Shown in pieces: positions 53,860 to 61,753 of a stretch of DNA of 64,000 bases. Numbering within the stretch: position 1 is the stretch's first letter; each line of letters opens with the position of its first letter. This DNA comes from Hippasteria phrygiana. Lineage: Eukaryota; Echinodermata; Asteroidea; Valvatida; Goniasteridae. The position numbers and the translations under genes were made by a program. The stretch is taken from assembly GCA_037893225.1 (NCBI GenBank), contig JAZGUH010001235.1, positions 496,001-560,000 of the forward strand, read 5' to 3'. Under the pieces are notes generated by a model, which saw only the letters and a program-made list of their open reading frames with translations, was not told the origin of the DNA and made no database searches.

Positions 53860-56800
53860 TTATGAATGAGTAAAGCAAGTCCATACCCCAGGGAATTTGA
53901 CAGACATGGAGCAATAAATAGACGGTAACATGTACACAGATGTTGGCCGGAAAGAAAATAAACATTGCGAGGTTTGAATTTTCTCCACAAGTTTTAACTC
54001 TAAGAAGCCGCCGATAATTGCAACATGTAGCGCCAGATCTAAGCTATCCATACATGTCAAAATTACTGAATTTGGTTGATATTTCATGCAATTATGAATG
54101 AGTAAAGCAAGTCCATACCCCAGGGAATTTGACAGGCATGGAGCAATAAATAGGAGGTAATCTGCACACAGATGGTGGCCGGGAAGAAAATAAACATTGC
54201 GAGGTTTGAATTTTCTCCACAAGTGTTAACTCTAAGAAGCCGCCGATAATTGCAACATGTAGCGCCAGATCTAAGCTATCCATACATGTCAAAATTACTG
54301 AATTTGGTTGATATTTCATGCAATTATGAATGAGTAAAGCAAGTCCATACCCCAGGGAATTTGACAGGCATGGAGCAATAAATAAAAGGTAATCTGCACA
54401 CAGATGGTGGCCGGGAAGAAAATAAACATTGCGAGGTTTGAATTTTCTCCACAAGTGTTAATTCTAAGAAGCCGCCGATAATTGCAACATGTAGCGCCAG
54501 ATCTAAGCTATCCATACATGTCAAAATTACTGAATTTGGTTGATATTTCATGCAATTATGAATGAGTAAAGCAAGTCCATACCCCAGGGAATTTGACAGG
54601 CATGGAGCAATAAATAGACGGTAACATGTACACAGATGTTGGCCGGAAAGAAAATAAACATTGCGAGGTTTGAATTTTCTCCACAAGTTTTAACTCTAAG
54701 AAGCCGCCGATAATTGCAACATGTAGCGCCAGATCTAAGCTATCCATACATGTCAAAATTACTGAATTTGGTTGATATTTCATGCAATTATGAATGAGTA
54801 AAGCAAGTCCATACCCCAGGGAATTTGACAGGCATGGAGCAATAAATAGGAGGTAATCTGCACACAGATGGTGGCCGGGAAGAAAATAAACATTGCGAGG
54901 TTTGAATTTTCTCCACAAGTGTTAACTCTAAGAAGCCGCCGATAATTGCAACATGTAGCGCCAGATCTAAGCTATCCATACATGTCAAAATTACTGAATT
55001 TGGTTGATATTTCATGCAATTATGAATGAGTAAAGCAAGTCCATACCCCAGGGAATTTGACAGGCATGGAGCAATAAATAAAAGGTAATCTGCACACAGA
55101 TGGTGGCCGGGAAGAAAATAAACATTGCGAGGTTTGAATTTTCTCCACAAGTGTTAATTCTAAGAAGCCGCCGATAATTGCAACATGTAGCGCCAGATCT
55201 AAGCTATCCATACATGTCAAAATTACTGAATTTGGTTGATATTTCATGCAATTATGAATGAGTAAAGCAAGTCCATACCCCAGGGAATTTGACAGGCATG
55301 GAGCAATACATAAAAGGTAATCTGCACACAGATGGTGGCCGGGAAGAAAATAAACATTGCGAGGTTTGAATTTTCTCCACAAATGTTAACTCTAAGAAGC
55401 CGCCGATAATTGCAACATGTAGCGCCAGATCTAAGCTATCCATACATGTCAAAATTACTGAATTTGGTTGATATTTCATGCAATTATGAATGAGTAAAGC
55501 AAGTCCATACCCCAGGGAATTTGACAGGCATGGAGCAATAAATAGACGGTAACATGTACACAGATGTTGGCCGGAAAGAAAATAAACATTGCGAGGTTTG
55601 AATTTTCTCCACAAGTTTTAACTCTAAGAAGCCGCCGATAATTGCAACATGTAGCGCCAGATCTAAGCTATCCATACATGTCAAAATTACTGAATTTGGT
55701 TGATATTTCATGCAATTATGAATGAGTAAAGCAAGTCCATACCCCAGGGAATTTGACAGGCATGGAGCAATAAATAGGAGGTAATCTGCACACAGATGGT
55801 GGCCGGGAAGAAAATAAACATTGCGAGGTTTGAATTTTCTCCACAAGTGTTAACTCTAAGAAGCCGCCGATAATTGCAACATGTAGCGCCAGATCTAAGC
55901 TATCCATACATGTCAAAATTACTGAATTTGGTTGATATTTCATGCAATTATGAATGAGTAAAGCAAGTCCATACCCCAGGGAATTTGACAGGCATGGAGC
56001 AATAAATAAAAGGTAATCTGCACACAGATGGTGGCCGGGAAGAAAATAAACATTGCGAGGTTTGAATTTTCTCCACAAGTGTTAATTCTAAGAAGCCGCC
56101 GATAATTGCAACATGTAGCGCCAGATCTAAGCTATCCATACATGTCAAAATTACTGAATTTGGTTGATATTTCATGCAATTATGAATGAGTAAAGCAAGT
56201 CCATACCCCAGGGAATTTGACAGGCATGGAGCAATACATAAAAGGTAATCTGCACACAGATGGTGGCCGGGAAGAAAATAAACATTGCGAGGTTTGAATT
56301 TTCTCCACAAATGTTAACTCTAAGAAGCCGCCGATAATTGCAACATGTAGCGCCAGATCTAAGCTATCCATACATGTCAAAATTACTGAATTTGGTTGAT
56401 ATTTCATGCAATTATGAATGAGTAAAGCAAGTCCATACCCCAGGGAATTTGACAGGCATGGAGCAATAAATAGACGGTAACATGTACACAGATGTTGGCC
56501 GGAAAGAAAATAAACATTGCGAGGTTTGAATTGTCTCCACAAGTTTTAACTCTAAGAAGCCGCCGATAATTGCAACATGTAGCGCCAGATCTAAGCTATC
56601 CATACATGTCAAAATTACTGAATTTGGTTGATATTTCATGCAATTATGAATGAGTAAAGCAAGTCCATACCCCAGGGAATTTGACAGGCATGGAGCAATA
56701 AATAGGAGGTAATCTGCACACAGATGGTGGCCGGGAAGAAAATAAACATTGCGAGGTTTGAATTTTCTCCACAAGTGTTAACTCTAAGAAGCAGCCGATA

Positions 56801-59566
56801 ATTGCAACATGTAGCGCCAGATCTAAGCTATCCATACATGTCAAAATTACTGAATTTGGTTGATATTTCATGCAATTATGAATGAGTAAAGCAAGTCCAT
56901 ACCCCAGGGAATTTGACATGCATGGAGCAATAAATAGACGGTAACATGTACACAGATGTTGGCCGGAAAGAAAATAAACATTGCGAGGTTTGAATTTTCT
57001 CCACAAGTTTTAACTCTAAGAAGCCGCCGATAATTGCAACATGTAGCGCCAGATCTAAGCTATCCATACATGTCAAAATTACTGAATTTGGTTGATATTT
57101 CATGCAATTATGAATGAGTAAAGCAAGTCCATACCCCAGGGAATTTGACAGGCATGGAGCAATAAATAGACGGTAACATGTACACAGATGTTGGCCGGAA
57201 AGAAAATAAACATTGCGAGGTTTGAATTTTCTCCACAAGTTTTAACTCTAAGAAGCCGCCGATAATTGCAACATGTAGCGCCAGATCTAAGCTATCCATA
57301 CATGTCAAAATTACTGAATTTGGTTGATATTTCATGCAATTATGAATGAGTAAAGCAAGTCCATACCCCAGGGAATTTGACAGGCATGGAGCAATAAATA
57401 GACGGTAACATGTACACAGATGTTGGCCGGAAAGAAAATAAACATTGCGAGGTTTGAATTTTCTCCACAAGTTTTAACTCTAAGAAGCCGCCGATAATTG
57501 CAACATGTAGCGCCAGATCTAAGCTATCCATACATGTCAAAATTACTGAATTTGGTTGATATTTCATGCAATTATGAATGAGTAAAGCAAGTCCATACCC
57601 CAGGGAATTTGACAGGCATGGAGCAATAAATAGGAGGTAATCTGCACACAGATGGTGGCCGGGAAGAAAATAAACATTGCGAGGTTTGAATTTTCTCCAC
57701 AAGTGTTAACTCTAAGAAGCCGCCGATAATTGCAACATGTAGCGCCAGATCTAAGCTATCCATACATGTCAAAATTACTGAATTTGGTTGATATTTCATG
57801 CAATTATGAATGAGTAAAGCAAGTCCATACCCCAGGGAATTTGACAGGCATGGAGCAATACATAAAAGGTAATCTGCACACAGATGGTGGCCGGGAAGAA
57901 AATAAACATTGCGAGGTTTGAATTTTCTCCACAAATGTTAACTCTAAGAAGCCGCCGATAATTGCAACATGTAGCGCCAGATCTAAGCTATCCATACATG
58001 TCAAAATTACTGAATTTGGTTGATATTTCATGCAATTATGAATGAGTAAAGCAAGTCCATACCCCAGGGAATTTGACAGGCATGGAGCAATAAATAGACG
58101 GTAACATGTACACAGATGTTGGCCGGAAAGAAAATAAACATTGCGAGGTTTGAATTGTCTCCACAAGTTTTAACTCTAAGAAGCCGCCGATAATTGCAAC
58201 ATGTAGCGCCAGATCTAAGCTATCCATACATGTCAAAATTACTGAATTTGGTTGATATTTCATGCAATTATGAATGAGTAAAGCAAGTCCATACCCCAGG
58301 GAATTTGACAGGCATGGAGCAATAAATAGGAGGTAATCTGCACACAGATGGTGGCCGGGAAGAAAATAAACATTGCGAGGTTTGAATTTTCTCCACAAGT
58401 GTTAACTCTAAGAAGCAGCCGATAATTGCAACATGTAGCGCCAGATCTAAGCTATCCATACATGTCAAAATTACTGAATTTGGTTGATATTTCATGCAAT
58501 TATGAATGAGTAAAGCAAGTCCATACCCCAGGGAATTTGACATGCATGGAGCAATAAATAGACGGTAACATGTACACAGATGTTGGCCGGAAAGAAAATA
58601 AACATTGCGAGGTTTGAATTTTCTCCACAAGTTTTAACTCTAAGAAGCCGCCGATAATTGCAACATGTAGCGCCAGATCTAAGCTATCCATACATGTCAA
58701 AATTACTGAATTTGGTTGATATTTCATGCAATTATGAATGAGTAAAGCAAGTCCATACCCCAGGGAATTTGACAGGCATGGAGCAATAAATAGACGGTAA
58801 CATGTACACAGATGTTGGCCGGAAAGAAAATAAACATTGCGAGGTTTGAATTTTCTCCACAAGTTTTAACTCTAAGAAGCCGCCGATAATTGCAACATGT
58901 AGCGCCAGATCTAAGCTATCCATACATGTCAAAATTACTGAATTTGGTTGATATTTCATGCAATTATGAATGAGTAAAGCAAGTCCATACCCCAGGGAAT
59001 TTTACAGGCATGGAGCAATAAATAGACGGTAACATGTACACAGATGTTGGCCGGAAAGAAAATAAACATTGCGAGGTTTGAATTTTCTCCACAAGTTTTA
59101 ACTCTAAGAAGCCGCCGATAATTGCAACATGTAGCGCCAGATCTAAGCTATCCATACATGTCAAAATTACTGAATTTGGTTGATATTTCATGCAATTATG
59201 AATGAGTAAAGCAAGTCCATACCCCAGGGAATTTGACAGGCATGGAGCAATAAATAGGAGGTAATCTGCACACAGATGGTGGCCGGGAAGAAAATAAACA
59301 TTGCGAGGTTTGAATTTTCTCCACAAGTGTTAACTCTAAGAAGCCGCCGATAATTGCAACATGTAGCGCCAGATCTAAGCTATCCATACATGTCAAAATT
59401 ACTGAATTTGGTTGCTATTTCATGCAATTATGAATGAGTAAAGCAAGTCCATACCCCAGGGATTTTGACAGGCATGGAGCAATAAATAGGAGGTAATCTG
59501 CACACAGATGGTGGCCGGGAAGAAAATAAACATTGCGAGGTTTGAATTTTCTCCACAAGTGTTAAC
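53860..59566. repeat. Homogenised sub-array: all units 232 bp, recent 3-, 4- and 7-unit duplications
   Basis: From about 53.9 kb to the orientation switch no 231-bp unit, no ggccaggaag unit and, after 53.9 kb, no gacagacatgg unit is seen. The units fall into few types. Offsets of 928 bp link 54,556/55,484/56,412, and an offset of 1,624 bp (seven units) links 56,180/57,804, 56,412/58,036, 56,644/58,268 and 56,876/58,500. These are marked by the private variants gcaatacataaaagg, gaattgtctcc and agaagcagccg. The variant gttaattctaag occurs 696 and then 928 bp apart (54,455, 55,151, 56,079). Confidence 0.88.
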
Positions 59567-59585
59567 TTTTATTTATTGCTCCATG
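59473..59585. repeat. Satellite orientation switch (fold-back junction)
   Basis: The forward array runs to gtgttaact (ending 59,567) and continues as reverse-complement satellite, cttttatttattgctccatg, from 59,566. The two bases CT at 59,566-59,567 fit both sides. The unit phase jumps: catggagcaataaata at 59,473-59,488 can pair with tatttattgctccatg at 59,570-59,585, leaving an 81-nt loop, after which both arms stay complementary in register for up to about 1.87 kb. No foreign spacer is present. Confidence 0.95.
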
Positions 59586-61439
59586 TCTGTCAAATTCCCT
59601 GGGGTATGGACTTGCTTTACTCATTCATAATTGCATGAAATATCAACCAAATTCAGTAATTTTGACATGTATGGATAGCTTAGATCTGGCGCTACATGTT
59701 GCAATTATCGGCGGCTTCTTAGAGTTAACACTTGTGGAGAAAATTCAAACCTCGCAATGTTTATTTTCTTCCTGGCCACCATCTGTGTGCAGATTACCTC
59801 CTATTTATTGCTCCATGCCTGTCAAAATCCCTGGGGTATGGACTTGCTTTACTCATTCATAATTGCATGAAATATCAACCAAATTCAGTAATTTTGACAT
59901 GTATGGATAGCTTAGATCTGGCGCTACATGTTGCAATTATCGGCGGCTTCTTAGAGTTAACACTTGTGGAGAAAATTCAAACCTCGCAATGTTTATTTTC
60001 TTCCCGGCCACCATCTGTGTGCAGATTACCTTTTATTTATTGCTCCATGTCTGTCAAATTCCCTGGGGTATGGACTTGCTTTACTCATTCATAATTGCAT
60101 GAAATATCAACCAAATTCAGTAATTTTGACATGTATGGATAGCTTAGATATGGCGCTACATGTTGCAATTATCGGCGGCTTCTTAGAGTTAAAACTTGTG
60201 GAGAAAATTCAAACCTCGCAATGTTTATTTTCTTTCCGGCCAACATCTGTGTGCATATTACCTTCTATTTATTGCTCCATGCCTGTCAAATTCCCTGGGG
60301 TATGACTTGCTTTGCTCATTCATAATTGCATGAAATATCAACCAAATTCAGTAATTTTGACATGTATGGATAGCTTAGATCTGGCGCTACATGTTGCAAT
60401 TATCGGCGGCTTCTTAGAGTTAACACTTGTGGAGAAAATTCAAACCTCGCAATGTTTATTTTCTTCCTGGCCACCATCTGTGTGCAGATTACCTCCTATT
60501 TATTGCTCCATGCCTGTCAAAATCCCTGGGGTATGGACTTGCTTTACTCATTCATAATTGCATGAAATATCAACCAAATTCAGTAATTTTGACATGTATG
60601 GATAGCTTAGATCTGGCGCTACATGTTGCAATTATCGGCGGCTTCTTAGAGTTAACACTTGTGGAGAAAATTCAAACCTCGCAATGTTTATTTTCTTCCC
60701 GGCCACCATCTGTGTGCAGATTACCTTTTATTTATTGCTCCATGTCTGTCAAATTCCCTGGGGTATGGACTTGCTTTACTCATTCATAATTGCATGAAAT
60801 ATCAACCAAATTCAGTAATTTTGACATGTATGGATAGCTTAGATATGGCGCTACATGTTGCAATTATCGGCGGCTTCTTAGAGTTAAAACTTGTGGAGAA
60901 AATTCAAACCTCGCAATGTTTATTTTCTTTCCGGCCAACATCTGTGTGCATATTACCTTCTATTTATTGCTCCATGCCTGTCAAATTCCCTGGGGTATGA
61001 CTTGCTTTACTCATTCATAATTGCATGAAATATCAACCAAATTCAGTAATTTTGACATGTATGGATAGCTTAGATCTGGCGCTACATGTTGCAATTATCG
61101 GCGGCTTCTTAGAGTTAAAACTTGTGGAGAAAATTCAAACCTCGCAATGTTTATTTTCTTGCCGGCCACCATCTGTGTGCAGATTACCTTTTATTTATTG
61201 CTCCATGCCTGTCAAATTCCCTGGGGTATGGACTTGCTTTACTCATTCATAATTGCATGAAATATCAACCAAATTCAGTAATTTTGACATGTATGGATAG
61301 CTTAGATCTGGCGCTACATGTTGCAATTATCGGCGGCTTCTTAGAGTTAAAACTTGTGGAGAAAATTCAAACCTCGCAATGTTTATTTTCTTTCCGGCCA
61401 ACATCTGTGTGCATATTACCTTCTATTTATTGCTCCATG
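59566..61439. repeat. Inverted satellite arm, about 8 units
   Basis: The same satellite in opposite orientation, beginning inside a unit at ttttatttattg and ending at the same unit phase (tgctccatg, last matching base 61,439). It holds two 231-bp units (TGA of ggtatgactt at 60,303-60,305 and 60,998-61,000). A three-unit, 695-bp block is duplicated, marked by agatatggcgc at 60,146 and 60,841. Unit types include those with cctggccacc and ccatgtctgtc, which are common in the 1-53.9 kb mosaic and absent from the adjacent 54-59.4 kb stretch. The variant ctttgctcattc near 60,310 is private. Confidence 0.95.
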
Positions 61440-61495
61440 AGTAGTATGCAATTTGCCGGTTCTATGTCATTTCTTGTTTTTTCACTTTTCTCTCT

Positions 61496-61574
61496 AATTT
61501 TGCTGGGGGTACATACGTCAAATTTTTTTGAAACAAAATAGCCCCAAAAATCGCCCAAAATTTTGCTGGGGTAC
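61496..61574 (+). repeat. Pair of direct repeats with core ttttgctggggtac
   Basis: The motif aattttgctgggggtac at 61,496-61,512 and aattttgctggggtac at 61,559-61,574 share a 14-bp core apart from one extra G in the first. They are about 62 bp apart, between the satellite edge and the polymerase start. Such a pair could be a regulatory or replication element of the adjacent element, or the trace of a small duplication; nothing in the window decides this. Confidence 0.7.
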
Positions 61575-61645
61575 TACACACCAAAATTATAGAGAAATCA
61601 TGAAAATAAAAAGTTTTTTCCATATCCCACAAGCGTACGAAATAT

Positions 61646-61662
61646 CCGGGGCGCCCGGGCGG
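61646..61662. other. GC-rich palindromic patch
   Basis: The 17 bases ccggggcgcccgggcgg stand out in an A+T-rich leader. Their centre, cgcccgggcg at 61,652-61,661, is a perfect 10-bp palindrome. It lies about 90 bp before the polymerase start. A role as a binding site is possible but not shown. Confidence 0.5.
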
Positions 61663-61693
61663 AAAAGATATTGCTTCTAAAATAACATATGGC

Positions 61694-61753
61694 AAAAAAA
61701 ATTAAATAATTTTTTATTTTTTTTAAAAAATATTATCTTATGTTACTATAAAG
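61694..61753 (+). promoter_or_regulatory. A/T tract and start context of the polymerase gene
   Basis: The bases from about 61,694 to 61,738 are almost pure A/T runs, as is common just upstream of viral and Polinton-type genes. An in-frame TAA at 61,724-61,726 excludes a start further upstream. The first in-frame ATG, at 61,754, has A at -3 and G at +4, a strong eukaryotic initiation context. A short out-of-frame ATG at 61,740 ends after three codons. Promoter function is inferred from position and composition only. Confidence 0.45.

Larger units (their letters stand above)
46..53860. repeat. 231-bp unit variants (one C missing, gcaagtcatacc) dispersed through the array
   Basis: In 49 forward units gcaagtccatacc has lost one C. 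The T of gtcata lies at 46, 973, 3816, 4975, 5902, 7293, 7988, 9379, 10074, 12161, 12856, 14015, 14710, 15869, 16564, 18419, 19114, 19809, 20272, 21199, 23286, 23981, 25836, 27227, 27922, 28849, 29776, 30703, 32326, 33253, 33948, 34874, 35801, 37424, 38119, 38582, 40205, 41132, 42987, 44610, 46465, 47160, 47855, 48318, 49013, 50868, 52027, 53186 and 53649. Most are 2 to 9 units apart. Three main subtypes are seen: ccctaggg followed by aatgtaatatgc; ccccaggg followed by aaggtaatatgc, usually with ctcaacaag; and ccctattg (5902, 47855, 49013, 50868). None occurs between about 53.9 and 59.57 kb, and two recur in the inverted arm (60,303 and 60,998). Confidence 0.95.
1..59566. repeat. 232-bp satellite array, head-to-tail, about 257 units (left end outside window)
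   Basis: One 232-bp unit repeats without interruption by any other sequence. Taking the unit start at gaatgagtaaagcaagtc, the first full units begin at 30, 261 and 493. Landmarks in order are gcaagtccatacccc, gacaggcatggagcaataaa, a variable segment around ggtaatctgcacacagatg, ggccgggaagaaaataaac, gcgaggtttgaattttctcc, ctctaagaagccgccgataa, catgtagcgccagatctaag, ccatacatgtcaaaattact and ttggttgatatttc. Each unit ends in the near-dyad TTCATGCAATTATGAA (5-bp arms, 6-nt centre). Variation is mainly single-base changes at a few recurrent sites. Between 25 and 59,196 there are 255 units, which accounts for the total length once 49 one-base-short units, one 60-bp duplication and one further 1-bp deletion are included. 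I recognise no known satellite, rDNA, tRNA or snRNA in it. No transposon insertion is visible. It is probably heterochromatic satellite DNA; a centromeric or subtelomeric place cannot be told from the window. Confidence 0.98.
61440..61753. other. Unique A+T-rich leader between satellite and polymerase gene
   Basis: The satellite stops abruptly after gctccatg at 61,439 and single-copy sequence follows. It contains a repeated 14-bp core motif, a GC-rich palindrome in otherwise A+T-rich DNA, and a long A/T tract just before the polymerase start. I see no supported gene here. The only reading frames are one that runs out of the satellite (61,122-61,541, plus strand) and a 77-codon minus-strand frame starting on TTG. 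Confidence 0.8.

Noticed and set aside
46..59396. Hundreds of overlapping minus-strand reading frames of 66-152 codons across the array
   Set aside because: They are the same satellite DNA read in rotating frames, because 232 is not a multiple of three. The 113- and 120-codon ones start on TTG and the 91-codon ones on CTG; only the 75-codon form has ATG. One-base deletions and the 60-bp insertion are tolerated without regard to frame.
1..59566. 5S rRNA, tRNA or snRNA gene tandem array
   Set aside because: The unit has no recognisable 5S, snRNA or complete tRNA sequence; only a weak B-box-like stretch is present.
59635..61252. Plus-strand reading frames in the inverted arm
   Set aside because: They are the same satellite shadow seen on the other strand after the orientation switch.
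1..61439. CRISPR array
   Set aside because: The whole 232-bp period is repeated; there are no short repeats separated by unique spacers.
1..61439. Self-cleaving hammerhead ribozyme or a CENP-B box in the satellite unit
   Set aside because: Neither strand of the unit contains the CTGATGA hammerhead core, and no CENP-B box-like sequence is seen.
59473..61439. Inversion as a missed-adapter or fold-back read artefact
   Set aside because: Such artefacts give mirrored arms. Here the arms differ from the first units on, have different unit types, and lead into unique sequence.
61122..61541. 139-codon plus-strand frame crossing from satellite into unique sequence
   Set aside because: It starts on TTG inside the satellite and runs by chance 34 codons into the leader. 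No recognisable domain.
61462..61695. 77-codon minus-strand frame in the leader
   Set aside because: It starts on TTG, overlaps the regulatory-looking leader and has no motif that I recognise.
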